Assembly: GCA_016185425.1 (NCBI GenBank)
Contig: JACPNQ010000019.1
Location: 220,179-284,178 of the forward strand
DNA: 64,000 nucleotides
Direction: 5' to 3'
Source: Acidobacteriota bacterium
GTDB lineage: Bacteria > Acidobacteriota > Terriglobia > Bryobacterales > Bryobacteraceae
A program made the translations under genes and the position numbers. This document shows positions 43,233-52,036 of the stretch, piece after piece. The notes beneath the pieces were generated by a model, which was not told the DNA's origin, did no database searches, and saw nothing but the letters and a program-made list of their open reading frames with translations. Positions within the stretch are counted from its first letter, which is position 1; each line of letters opens with the position of its first letter.

Positions 43233-43349
43233 GCGCCCGGTGTCCGCGTGCTCGGGCAGAAAGAGTTCATCCAAAGGATCGGCAACACCACAACACTCAG
43301 GCGGACGCAGTCCTTCCCGCGGACACGGTGGCGCCCTGAACGCGCCACC
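43233..43349. repeat. Nested inverted repeats in the intergenic gap
   Basis: Arm 43233-43248 (GCGCCCGGTGTCCGCG) is nearly the reverse complement of 43318-43334 (GCGCCACCGTGTCCGCG when flipped). A tight hairpin GGTGGCGC/GCGCCACC with a 7-base loop occupies 43327-43349. No T-run follows, so it is not a classic terminator. It could be a small palindromic unit or a terminator between the two flanking genes, which point outward from it. The rest of the 43216-43502 gap shows nothing else. Confidence 0.5.
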
Positions 43350-43502
43350 AACAGCATAACAACCGAGCGCCCGCTGGCGTTTGGCTCTCTGGGACAGGAG
43401 GCGTTTCCGACTCTAGAAGAACTGAATGGCGGGAAGCATTCCCTGCCGCGATCTTGTCTGGTATCCTGCCGGCGTATCGGCTTATTCGAGGAATCTTAGC
43501 CT

Positions 43503-46500
43503 ATGCGAGAAATGCTCCGTTGGTTCTGCTTGGCCCTTTCGATCTTCGCTCCCGGTTCCGTTTCGGCCCTTGCTCATGAATCGAGATGTACTGGCAGCTT
43601 TACCTGGGAGCCAGGGGACTCGCTCCCCAGCGCCGCGTGCAACATACCCAACACTGGAAACGTACCGGTCACTGCTTTCGCCGCCGTGGATGCCGACGCC
43701 GCCCGGTGGCTCACCGTCACACCGGCTAGCACCGTTATCCCTGCCGGCCAAAGTCAGACCTTTCAAATTGCATTGAGCCCCAAATCGCTTTTGGCTGGCA
43801 CGCATTCAGGTAGCTACAGGCTGACCTCTGTCTCCGGCACTTCGAGATCGGAATCCGTTTACGATGTGGCGCTGACGGTCAAAGGCACTGCTGTGCCCCG
43901 TGCGGCCGAGTCAACCGTTACCCTTGCCTGTACTTCTTCATTCCGGGCGGAATTTGGATCGACCACCACATTGCCGGGCACCTGCACGCTCTCCCCGCGG
44001 GACAGCGCTTACACCTTTACTCTCACGGCCTCGCAACCCTGGCTCCGCTTCAAAGCACCAGGCGGCTCCGTGATGCCAAATGAGCCGGGACGCGCCGAAT
44101 TTGCCGTCGATCCGGCAGGACTGGCGCCGGGCACGTACGTGGTGTTTATCAACGCCCGCTCTTCGCTGGCACCCGATCCACCCAGCGCCGTAGTCGTGCT
44201 GAACATCAGCCCAGCGCCGCCCAAATCGGCACTCACTGTGAGTCAGAGCGAATTGGCGTTTCGAAACTCTGTCGGATCCCCGTGGCCGGCGCCGCAGGAG
44301 ATTTCGGTTTCCGGCACTCAAGAACCCCTACCGCTCGCTGTTTCCGTGAAGACATCCCGCGGCGGCGAGTGGCTATTCGCGGCGCTGAGCGCCAACGTCA
44401 CACCCGCGCGGCTGGCCATCGCCGTCAGCGGCGATCGATTGGCTCCAGGCAGATATGACGGGACGGTCACGATTTCCCGTCCGGGTTCGACGGCAATGCC
44501 GGTCGATGTCCGGGTGTCCCTGGTGGTGGACGCTACCATCTCGCTGACCTATCACCTGCAGGCTCCACCGCCGGAGCCGAAGTGTTTTGCGGTTTTCGCC
44601 GATGGTGAGTCGCTACCCATTGCGGTTTCTGTTTCTGTATCGCAGGGCGAATGGCTCGTCGTGGAACCGGCTAACGCGGCGTCCCCCAATTTCCTTTGCG
44701 TGAGCGCACGGACCGGCGGCATGAGCGCCGGCGAGTATTTGGGCCGTTTCGTGTTGTCGCCGGGCGGGTTGAACGTGGACGTGAAACTCACCCTTACACC
44801 TCCGCCCCGATTGGTGGCCGTGCCGGGTACGCTCAGCTTCCTGGTGGAGCCGGGCAAGACTCCGGCACCGCAGACCGCGAAGATCATCCAGGAGAACAAC
44901 GCCACCGAAATCCCGGTGACGGCCAGTGTGAACGCCGAGGCGCAGGGATGGCTGCGCGTTACGCCTGGCACCGGCGAGACTCCAATGGAGGTACGGCTCT
45001 CGATCGAGACGGCGAAACTCACGCCCGGAAAATATGGCGGCGTGGTGCGGATCGCCTCCACCCGCGAGGGCGGGCCGGTGGTGGATCTGCCGGTGAACGT
45101 GGATGTTCCGGCGGTGATGATCAGTGTCGCAACGCCGGTGATCACGCTGAACTACGCGGTCGGAACAAACGGGACAGCGCCCCAATCCGTCATCGTGCTG
45201 GCAATGGATTCCACGGGCCGCAGCTTCAATGTGGCCTATCGAATCACAACCACTGACGCCGCTGGGACCAGAAAAGGGCCGGATTGGCTGGTTGTTTCGG
45301 CTGCTGCCGCAACGACGCCCGCTCCGTTCCTGGTGAGCTTGCAAACGGATCAGTTGGTGCGCGGGACGTATTCCGCAAACATCGTGGTGGAGGCTCCTGG
45401 TACAACGAACGGCAAGGTGACGGTCCCGGTGAACCTGACGGTGGTGAACGCGCTACTGATTGCCGAGCCGGCGAACTTGACCTTGGAGGTTCCTTACGGC
45501 ACGCGGCTGGTGGAGAAGCGCCAGATCACGGTGCGTAGCAGCGATGCAAAGACACCGATGTCCTTCAGCGCAGACGCTCGGGTCGAGTCCGGGCGAAACT
45601 GGCTGTCGCTGCTGCTCCCTGTGTCCCCTTCGACGCCGGCAAACCTTACCGTCGGCATTGATTCGTCCGATCTACCGTCAGGGGCTTATCGCGGAACGAT
45701 CGTGCTCACTTCCACCGATTCCTCGAATCGAACGGTGCCGATTCCGATCACACTCGTCGTGAGGAGGTTGACGGCTATTCAGATCGTTCCATCGAGTGTC
45801 GAATTCAGCTATCAAATCGGCTATTCATTGCCTCAACCCAAGGTGGTACGGATTGCAGGAGAGACAACAGCATTTCGAACGAGTATTCCCGGGGGAGCCA
45901 GTTGGATGGGCACTTCGGAGAGCGGTGGCACGACGCCGTCTGTGATTACCGTTTCTGTCAATCCAGCCGGACTGGCTCCGGGGACGTATTCCGCCGGATT
46001 GCGCGTTGAGCCGATGAGCTCCGAGATCGAAACGCGGATCATCCGGGTGAGCCTGACCATCACTGCGGCCCCCCGGCCCATTGTGAGTCCGTCTTCTTTC
46101 GAGTACGAGGCGCCGCAAGGGAGCATGGCTCCGATTCACGGGAACATTGAAGTTCGTACGAACGGCAATCTCCTTAGTATCACGGCGTCGGGCCTGTCGC
46201 AGTCCGGAAACTGGCTGAGTTCCTCCGGGGTTTACGTCATGGGCTCACTTGATTTGGTTCATGGAACGATTCTCGAGAGTCCTGTCAACATTCCGTTCCG
46301 CATTAATCCTGGCGGTTTGGCGGCAGGGTCGTATAAGGGGGCGATTGAGTTGGCGCCGGAAGGTCAGGACGAACGCATCCTGGTCCCGGTCAGCCTGCTC
46401 ATCCGGCCCGTGAACCTGACTCTACCGATTGTTTCCGACGGCGGCGGCACAAAGATGGCGATCACGCTGTTGAGCCTGGACCAGTCGGAGGCTACTTACA

Positions 46501-47717
46501 CGATCCGGCTCTATCAGCAGGATGGACAGCCAATGGTGGTGCCGTTAGCCAACGGCGGCCGTGTTCAGGAGATCACGGGTCGCATTCCGGCGGGCGGGGT
46601 TCACACGATCGAGACGACCGGTACCGACCCGGCAACGATTCAGGGATGGGCGGAGATTGTCAGCCTGCAACGGGTGGGCGGATATGCGTCCATCGTGAGC
46701 CAGCCCACGGAGGGCGCGTCCTCCCCGACGGCAATCCCCCTGCATCTTCCGCAGGGAAAAGGCGCACTGGCGCCTTTTGACAATACGCTGGGCGGTACGA
46801 CAGCGGTGACGGTGGTGAATCCCGCTTCCAGCCAGACAACGGTGGGCATCATTGTGCGGGCTGAAGATGGCGTAGAGCTTGGGACGCTAGCGATCACGCT
46901 GGAAGCGCGGTCTGCCACGTCCGTTTCGATCGGAGCCGCGGATGGGAGCAGAGGAACGGTGGAGTTCTCATCCAGCGCGGGGGATATTGCGGTGTACGCG
47001 GCCAGGAAGTGGAATGACCGGAGTACGGCGTTGCCCTCGCAGCGGTATCCTCGAGTGGACAGCACCGAAGCGCGAAGCCGGCTGATTCCTCATTTCGTCG
47101 ACGGTGCGGGGCAGAGGAGTGCGATCGTCCTGATGAATTCGGGCCGAGCGGCTGCCTCGTTCTCTCTGGCTTTCCGGGACAACTATGGAAGCACCGTGGC
47201 GTTTCCGATTGCGGACGCCGGACAGACGCGTGAGTACTCGGATATGTTGGCGCCGGGAGCCGTTCGATTCCTGGAAACGGCCGGCGCGGGAGCAAGGCTG
47301 CAGGAGGGGACGGTCGAGCTGACCAGCCCGAATTCGGTTACGGGTACTGTCGTGTACCTTTCGGCAGGCGGGTCCCGTGGATCCGGCGCGGCCGATGTGG
47401 ATGCGCCAACGGGAAGAGGCCTGTTGTTACCGTTCGACGCGACGCAGGGGGGTGATACCTATCTTGCGATTGCGAACCCTGGCGTGGCGCGGGCTGGCAA
47501 TACGTTCCTGCGAGCGCACGGGGAGGACGGCCAGAGTTTGGGTACGGCTGATTTGCCGCTGGCGGTGTTCAACCGGAAGTACGTCAGGGCTACCACGCTC
47601 TTTCCGGCAGCGAACGGGCGCAGGGGGGTGATTGAGGTTGTGGGGCCGGAGGTTGCACTGATTGGAATTCAGACTGCGGCTAATGGAACGACGACGTTTG
47701 TGGCGCCGGTGCGGTGA
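43503..47717 (+). CDS. Giant secreted protein with about nine BACON-like Ig repeats
   Basis: 1404 aa with a signal peptide (REMLRWFCLALSIFAPGSVS). From about residue 30 to 970 I count nine repeats of about 100 residues. Each has an opening strand such as LTVSQSELAFRNSVGS or TAIQIVPSSVEFSYQIG, a central W (GEWLF, GWLRV, DWLVV, NWLSL) and the closing motif LxPGxYxGxVxI (LAPGRYDGTV, LTPGKYGGVV, LPSGAYRGTI). This matches BACON-type domains linked to carbohydrate or mucin binding. The C-terminal 430 residues form three repeats of a different beta-rich module (GKGALAPFDNTLGGTTAVTV, RGLLLPFDATQGGDTYLAIA). Probably cell-surface or secreted. Confidence 0.82.
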   Translation: MREMLRWFCLALSIFAPGSVSALAHESRCTGSFTWEPGDSLPSAACNIPNTGNVPVTAFAAVDADAARWLTVTPASTVIPAGQSQTFQIALSPKSLLAGTHSGSYRLTSVSGTSRSESVYDVALTVKGTAVPRAAESTVTLACTSSFRAEFGSTTTLPGTCTLSPRDSAYTFTLTASQPWLRFKAPGGSVMPNEPGRAEFAVDPAGLAPGTYVVFINARSSLAPDPPSAVVVLNISPAPPKSALTVSQSELAFRNSVGSPWPAPQEISVSGTQEPLPLAVSVKTSRGGEWLFAALSANVTPARLAIAVSGDRLAPGRYDGTVTISRPGSTAMPVDVRVSLVVDATISLTYHLQAPPPEPKCFAVFADGESLPIAVSVSVSQGEWLVVEPANAASPNFLCVSARTGGMSAGEYLGRFVLSPGGLNVDVKLTLTPPPRLVAVPGTLSFLVEPGKTPAPQTAKIIQENNATEIPVTASVNAEAQGWLRVTPGTGETPMEVRLSIETAKLTPGKYGGVVRIASTREGGPVVDLPVNVDVPAVMISVATPVITLNYAVGTNGTAPQSVIVLAMDSTGRSFNVAYRITTTDAAGTRKGPDWLVVSAAAATTPAPFLVSLQTDQLVRGTYSANIVVEAPGTTNGKVTVPVNLTVVNALLIAEPANLTLEVPYGTRLVEKRQITVRSSDAKTPMSFSADARVESGRNWLSLLLPVSPSTPANLTVGIDSSDLPSGAYRGTIVLTSTDSSNRTVPIPITLVVRRLTAIQIVPSSVEFSYQIGYSLPQPKVVRIAGETTAFRTSIPGGASWMGTSESGGTTPSVITVSVNPAGLAPGTYSAGLRVEPMSSEIETRIIRVSLTITAAPRPIVSPSSFEYEAPQGSMAPIHGNIEVRTNGNLLSITASGLSQSGNWLSSSGVYVMGSLDLVHGTILESPVNIPFRINPGGLAAGSYKGAIELAPEGQDERILVPVSLLIRPVNLTLPIVSDGGGTKMAITLLSLDQSEATYTIRLYQQDGQPMVVPLANGGRVQEITGRIPAGGVHTIETTGTDPATIQGWAEIVSLQRVGGYASIVSQPTEGASSPTAIPLHLPQGKGALAPFDNTLGGTTAVTVVNPASSQTTVGIIVRAEDGVELGTLAITLEARSATSVSIGAADGSRGTVEFSSSAGDIAVYAARKWNDRSTALPSQRYPRVDSTEARSRLIPHFVDGAGQRSAIVLMNSGRAAASFSLAFRDNYGSTVAFPIADAGQTREYSDMLAPGAVRFLETAGAGARLQEGTVELTSPNSVTGTVVYLSAGGSRGSGAADVDAPTGRGLLLPFDATQGGDTYLAIANPGVARAGNTFLRAHGEDGQSLGTADLPLAVFNRKYVRATTLFPAANGRRGVIEVVGPEVALIGIQTAANGTTTFVAPVR

Positions 47718-48217
47718 TGGGTTGCTAAACAACCACCGCTATAAGGCGTGGGGTTGAGTTGCGACTGAAACTCGCAGGGCGCGGCTAAAGCCGCCTGAAG
47801 GGCGTCCAGGCTCAAGCCGGCTTGAGGCTCGGCGGGCGCTGTAATCTTGAACCCCTGATCATCTTCATCCCACTTTTGGTTCTCGATATACTCCCGAATC
47901 GTCGCTTCGTCGACCGCGCCCACCGTCGCGCAGAAGTATCCGCGTGCCCACAGATGCTGGCCCCAGTACCGCTTCCTTAGCTCGGGGAACTCGTCCTGCA
48001 ACCTTCTCGACGACCGGCTCTTAATGTACTGCACCAGTTTCGCCGGGGCCAAGTCCGCAGGTACCCACAACAGCATATGCAAGTGGTCCGGCGACACCGA
48101 TCCACGCACGATCACCACATCTCGCGCCTCGCAGATCTGCCGGATCAAGTCTCTGGCTCGCTCCGCGACCCGCCCCTTCAGCACCTTGTTCCAGGTGCGG
48201 CGGAGGGATCGGGTCAT
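47669..48217 (-). pseudogene. REP/IS200-type tyrosine transposase (Y1-HUH), N-terminus probably lost
   Basis: 182 aa from the ATG at 48217. The Y1 transposase core is present: RGSVSPDHLHMLLWVPADLA with the HUH pair HLH, KRYWGQHLWARGYFCATVGA, and TIREYIENQ with the catalytic Tyr. The family's first beta-strand (HLVFVTKYRR type) is replaced by TRSLRRTWNKVLKGR, and the open frame extends further upstream with unrelated residues, so the N-terminus seems damaged. The 3' end overlaps the tail of the BACON gene by 49 nt on the opposite strand. Probably inactive, but all catalytic residues seen remain. Confidence 0.65.
47781..47826. repeat. Paired palindromes inside the tyrosine-transposase 3' coding region
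   Basis: GCGGCTAAAGCCGC (47781-47794) forms a 6-bp stem with a 2-base loop, and CTCAAGCCGGCTTGAG (47811-47826) is a perfect 16-bp palindrome. Subterminal hairpins of this kind are what Y1 transposases recognise. Both are also translated as part of the transposase tail. Confidence 0.55.
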
Positions 48218-48324
48218 GCTTTCGAACCTTTGAGGGTGATGAAGCGGGAAAGGATTTCGGCCCGCCGTGCCGCTGACACAGACGCCGTCGCAGCCCTTCG
48301 ATTCGAGTAGCGCAAAAATACCCC

Positions 48325-48365
48325 TTGACTGCTTCCATACTTCGATTAATATGGAATTATGGAAG
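48325..48365 (+). promoter_or_regulatory. arsR promoter and palindromic ArsR operator
   Basis: TTGACT (48325-48330) serves as -35 and TAATAT (48347-48352), 16 bp later, as -10. A 34-bp inverted repeat spans 48332-48365: CTTCCATACTTC, a 10-base spacer, then GAATTATGGAAG, with 11 of 12 positions pairing. It covers the -10 and the likely transcription start, as expected for ArsR autorepression relieved by arsenite. The right arm also contains the SD GGAAG of arsR. Confidence 0.72.
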
Positions 48366-48371
48366 CACGCC

Positions 48372-48719
48372 ATGGCCGGTAAACAAAACGCGGAACAAAT
48401 TGCGCGCTTCGCGGACATGTTCACTGCAATGGGAACAGAACCAAGGCTGCGTATCATGCAGCTCCTCTTGTCCGCTCACCCGCAAGGACTGGTCGTAGGC
48501 GAGATTGGCGCCGAGCTCGATATCCCTAGCTCCACCCTCTCGCACCACTTGGAAAAGCTGAAAAACGAAGATTTGGTAAAGGTTCGCAGGGAAGGAACGT
48601 TCCTCTGGTACTCAGCCAATACCGAGGCGTTGCGGGAACTGCTTGGCTTCCTGTACGCCGAGTGCTGCACACGCAACAAAGCGATCGAACCGAAAGCCAT
48701 CGTCTCCATCTGTAAATGA
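48372..48719 (+). CDS. arsR: ArsR/SmtB-family transcriptional regulator
   Basis: 115 aa winged-helix regulator from the ATG at 48372, chosen because GGAAG lies 6 nt upstream and the promoter -10 covers the earlier in-frame ATG at 48351. The DNA-recognition part reads LDIPSSTLSHHLEKLKNEDL and wing VKVRREGTFLWYSAN, typical of ArsR. The classic ELCVCD metal site is absent from helix 3. A cysteine pair near the C-terminus (YAECCTRNKA) is the likely As(III) ligand, as in the type with C-terminal cysteines. It probably represses itself and arsM. Confidence 0.88.
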   Translation: MAGKQNAEQIARFADMFTAMGTEPRLRIMQLLLSAHPQGLVVGEIGAELDIPSSTLSHHLEKLKNEDLVKVRREGTFLWYSANTEALRELLGFLYAECCTRNKAIEPKAIVSICK

Positions 48720-48730
48720 AAGGGCCAACC

Positions 48731-49582
48731 ATGAGCACATCGTCTGTGAAAGAAGTCGTCAAGGAAAAGTACGGGCAGGCCGCGCTTCGCGTAAAGGCAG
48801 GCGCTGGAAACTCGTGCTGCGGAGGATCGGCGGCGCTGGAAGCGTCGTGCGATCCGATCACCTCCAATCTCTACAACACCGCACAAGAGGGCGAAGTGCC
48901 GGACACGGCCATGAAAGCCTCGCTCGGCTGCGGCAACCCTACCGCGCTCGCGGAGCTAAAGCCCGGTGAAACCGTGCTCGATCTCGGCTCTGGCGGCGGC
49001 ATTGATGTCCTCCTCTCCGCGCGGCGCGTTGGGCCGGCCGGCAAAGCCTACGGCCTCGATATGACCGAGGAAATGCTGGCCCTCGCCGAAGAAAACAAGG
49101 CCAAGAGTGGTCTGACGAACGCCGAATTCCTCAAAGGCGAAATCGAGAACATCCCCCTCCCCGATAATTCGGTCGACGTGATCATCTCGAATTGCGTCAT
49201 CAATCTTTCCGGCGATAAGGACAGGGTTCTCAAAGAGGCTTTCCGCGTCCTGAAGCCGGGCGGCCGCTTCGCCGTGTCGGATGTCGTTGTCCGGGGCGGT
49301 GTGCCCGCCGGGATCAGAAAGAACATGGAGCTCTGGGTCGGCTGCGTGGCCGGAGCCCTGAGCGACTACGAATATGTAGCCAAGCTCACCAAGGCCGGAT
49401 TTGACGACATCGAGATCGAGCCAACCCGCGTCTACAGCGTCGAGGATGCCCGCACCTTCCTCGCGGCGCAAGGCCTCAATGTCGATGCGCTGGCGCAACA
49501 GGTTGAGGGCAAATTCATCAGCGCCTTCGTCCGGGCAACCAAAACCGCGGGCGCTTGCTGCGCACCGGGCTGCTGCGCCTAG
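48731..49582 (+). CDS. arsM: Arsenite methyltransferase
   Basis: 283 aa SAM-dependent enzyme that methylates As(III). VKEVVKEKYGQAAL and SCCGGSAALEASCDP at the N-terminus, SLGCGNPTALAELKPGETVL, then the SAM motif LDLGSGGGIDVLLSARRVG, and ISNCVINLSGDKDRVLKEAF with a conserved Cys, all match ArsM. Arsenite-binding cysteines are therefore present at the usual three places. The tail has an extra CCAPGCC cluster. The ATG at 48731 has GAAAGG 7 nt upstream; an ATG at 48716 overlapping the arsR stop is the alternative. Co-transcribed with arsR. Confidence 0.93.
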   Translation: MSTSSVKEVVKEKYGQAALRVKAGAGNSCCGGSAALEASCDPITSNLYNTAQEGEVPDTAMKASLGCGNPTALAELKPGETVLDLGSGGGIDVLLSARRVGPAGKAYGLDMTEEMLALAEENKAKSGLTNAEFLKGEIENIPLPDNSVDVIISNCVINLSGDKDRVLKEAFRVLKPGGRFAVSDVVVRGGVPAGIRKNMELWVGCVAGALSDYEYVAKLTKAGFDDIEIEPTRVYSVEDARTFLAAQGLNVDALAQQVEGKFISAFVRATKTAGACCAPGCCA

Positions 49583-49589
49583 CAACCAT

Positions 49590-50142
49590 TCACTGCGTGC
49601 CCTTAGCCTTCGGCAACACGTCCAAAATCTCCGCGGCCGTAGTACGCCCGCCATGGGACTTTACGACCTTACTGAAAAACACCATCCCTTCCCGATCGAT
49701 CACAAAGGTCGCCGGATAGGCCGTTTCTTTAGGCGCATCCCATCGAAGGCCATAGGAATTGGTGAATTCGTAACCCGCATCGAGCAGCAAATCGAAATGA
49801 TCCGGCATCGCCTTGTTCGCCAGGAACTCCGTGGCCTTCTCACCCAGATTCTGCGGCGGTCCCGGGTACACCAGCACAACGCGCGCTCCGCGCTCGGCAA
49901 ACGCCTGTGACTTCTGGATAAACTCCTGGGCCTGCCGGTTGCAGTACGGGCACTGGTAGCCAGGGAAACCCCGCAGCACAATCAGGACCACCGGCCCCTT
50001 CGACATCCTCTCGGAAAGGTGAACCGTTTTTCCCCTGAATGGTCGGAAGCGCAAAGTCCCGCGCCTTGCTGCCAACTGTGGGTGGCTCGGCGGCAATCAT
50101 TGACAGCATCGAGGCGATGACAAATAACGATCGGTAAAGCAT
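49590..50142 (-). pseudogene. Exported peroxiredoxin/AhpC-TSA-like protein with one-base frameshift
   Basis: Read from the ATG at 50142, the N-terminus is a signal peptide (LYRSLFVIASMLSMIAAEPP) followed by KARDFALPTIQGK. The protein then continues only in another frame: TVHLSERMSKGPVVLIVLRG, GYQCPYCNRQAQEF with a CxxC, LDAGYEFTNSYGL and YPATFVIDREGMVFF, ending at 49590. Removing one A from the A5 run (plus-strand T5 at 50027-50031) restores one continuous redoxin of about 183 aa. So it is a recent mutation, a slippage site or a base-call error. It is convergent with arsM, 7 bp away. Confidence 0.78.
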
Positions 50143-50245
50143 AACCACCAACAGCCGCGCGGTCGGCCCTTTTATTCCCGTCCGCCAAACATTTTGTGGC
50201 TTTTCTTCCATCGAAACCCTTTTGCCGATTCCGCATCGAAAGAAC

Positions 50246-50908
50246 ATGGTTCTCACGCGCGTGCCGGTCCTTGGACTGTTGGCGGTTCTCACTGCAACGG
50301 GCGCGATCGCGCAGCCCCGATACTTCATCGGCGCCGGACCCGGCATATCGATCCTCTCCGGCGGTTCCGGCTCGCAGGTCACCGCATCCGCCGCCGCCAT
50401 CTCCAACTACGAACCCAAGGCCGGTGCCGAAGCGCACGTCTTTGGCGGATGGCACCCCTGGGAGTACCTCAGCGTACAGGCCGCTTGGTCCGCCAGTAGG
50501 AACGGCCTCACCTTCAACGCAACTACTCCCAACGGCTTCTATCGGCAACAACGCAAGAGCTCACAGCAGAATGTAGGAGCCGATGCCCTGCTCTACTTTC
50601 GCGAGCGAAAAAGCCCGGTCCGGCCTTTTCTATCCGTCGGCTTGAATCACATGTGGTTCAGCAGCGACCCCACCTCCACAACCGCATCCGGCGGCGCTCT
50701 TCTCCCGCCGCCTCGATATACCGGCCGCGCTTGGGGACTGCGCGTAGCCGCTGGCGCTGACCTCGTGCGCCGCAACGGATGGGGCTTCCGCTACGCCTTC
50801 ATGGAGCACCTGCAGCAGCGCAACGTCATCGGCCTCCGTTTGGAGCCCGCGGCGCGCCGCCAGTTGATGACCTTCCAACACATCTTCGGCATCGTCAAAT
50901 ACTTCTGA
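50246..50908 (+). CDS. Outer-membrane beta-barrel protein
   Basis: 220 aa from the ATG at 50246. A signal peptide (VLTRVPVLGLLAVLTATGAI, cleavage near AQP) is followed by alternating beta-strands of an eight-stranded OmpA/OmpW-like barrel (FIGAGPGISILSGG, AEAHVFGGWHPWEYLSVQAA, GADALLYFRE, LRVAAGADLVRRNGWGFRYA). The protein ends in Phe (HIFGIVKYF), the usual beta-signal for outer-membrane insertion. Specific function unknown. The ORF is open from 50222, but the later start gives the better signal peptide. Confidence 0.75.
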   Translation: MVLTRVPVLGLLAVLTATGAIAQPRYFIGAGPGISILSGGSGSQVTASAAAISNYEPKAGAEAHVFGGWHPWEYLSVQAAWSASRNGLTFNATTPNGFYRQQRKSSQQNVGADALLYFRERKSPVRPFLSVGLNHMWFSSDPTSTTASGGALLPPPRYTGRAWGLRVAAGADLVRRNGWGFRYAFMEHLQQRNVIGLRLEPAARRQLMTFQHIFGIVKYF

Positions 50909-50910
50909 AC

Positions 50911-51237
50911 TTAACGGTTCTGGAAATCGGCGTACGGACAGCCCGGCCACCAGATCGGCGCATCTTCAAACGTCTCCGCAAGCAGGCGCGCATGGCACAC
51001 GCGGCACGGATTACGGCTCTTGAGATCCTCGCCGATCGGCGCAATCGCAACCAAATGCTCAAACACGCACAGGTCACGCCCGCGGGCTCTGCACTCGGAA
51101 AGGCTCATCAGCGTCCCCTCCGCGGCCTCCGCCTGCACCAGCGCCGAAAACAGCCGCGACTTCAAAACCGAAGGCGCATCGACACGGCATTCGCCCGCCG
51201 CCGCGATCTGCTGAAAGAGAAGATCGTCGTTATTCAT
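50911..51237 (-). CDS. Cys-rich small protein, possible anti-sigma partner
   Basis: 108 aa from the ATG at 51237, which overlaps the sigma-factor stop by 8 nt, so translation is coupled. Six cysteines (GEC, SEC, DLC, PCRVC, GCP) and several His could bind zinc. There is no transmembrane helix. Position and size suggest a soluble zinc-binding anti-sigma or sigma-modulating protein, though the ZAS HxxxCxxC pattern is not clearly present (NPCRVCHARLL is the nearest). I do not recognise a family. Confidence 0.6.
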   Translation of the reverse strand: MNNDDLLFQQIAAAGECRVDAPSVLKSRLFSALVQAEAAEGTLMSLSECRARGRDLCVFEHLVAIAPIGEDLKSRNPCRVCHARLLAETFEDAPIWWPGCPYADFQNR

Positions 51238-51775
51238 GCGACCACCTCTCTTTGAAGTGCGCTCGTGCCCGCGCAAGGAGTCGCTCCACCGCTTTTTCTG
51301 ACTTTCCGATCAACATCCCAATATCGCGCGAGTTCTTCTGCTCCCAATAACGCCACAACAGGATAGTCGCGTAGTGCTCTGGCAGAGCCGCAATCACCGC
51401 CGACGCGCGCGCCGCCAGAAGCCGGCGGTCTAATTCGACGTCAATCTCGGGCTCGCTGCCGGCCGCTACCGGAAGCTCAGCTGTACCCTCCTCCCAAATC
51501 TCCATCCGGCTCAGGCGATCTCGATAATGATCTTCCACTTTGTGCCTGGCGATGCCAAGGATCCAGCCCTCCAGCTCCGCTTCCGCTCGGAACGATCCCA
51601 ACCGCTGCCACGCCGCCAGAAACGTCTCGTGCACCAGGTCGTCCACTTGCTCAAAGCGAGGTGCAAGACGCGACCGCACATAGCTATAAACCCGCCCCGA
51701 GAACAACTGAACGAATTCCGCCGTGGCCTTTCGATCTCTTTTGAGCACGGCCCGCACCAGTTCCGCATCGTCCAT
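51230..51775 (-). CDS. ECF-type RNA polymerase sigma factor
   Basis: 181 aa from the ATG at 51775. Region 2 reads FVQLFSGRVYSYVRSRLAPR, then FEQVDDLVHETFLAAWQRLG and EGWILGIARHKVEDHYR, the -10 recognition helix. Region 4 reads LAARASAVIAALPEHYATIL and SRDIGMLIGKSEKAVERLLA, the -35 reading helix-turn-helix. The open frame extends to 52249, but no sigma sequence lies upstream of the ATG. A Cys-rich partner gene overlaps downstream, and a secreted orphan lies divergently, a plausible target. Confidence 0.9.
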   Translation of the reverse strand: MDDAELVRAVLKRDRKATAEFVQLFSGRVYSYVRSRLAPRFEQVDDLVHETFLAAWQRLGSFRAEAELEGWILGIARHKVEDHYRDRLSRMEIWEEGTAELPVAAGSEPEIDVELDRRLLAARASAVIAALPEHYATILLWRYWEQKNSRDIGMLIGKSEKAVERLLARARAHFKERWSHE

Positions 51776-52036
51776 TCGACTGCCGGACGCGCGTACCGTC
51801 GCCTGCCCGAAAAACACGGCAAGCTCAAGGGCCTGACTGGACGATATCGACACCATACACAAGATGAGTCGGAGGACAGCACTTATTCCCCCCTCGATAG
51901 AAAAAACGGTAACACTTGAAAACACCCGGGCGAAGAGCGGGGGATCTCCCAACGTGCCCCGACCCCTCCATCGTGAAGCGAATCGGTACCAAACGCATAT
52001 GCTTCCATTCGATTTCCCATGAGGAGCTCTTCCAGA

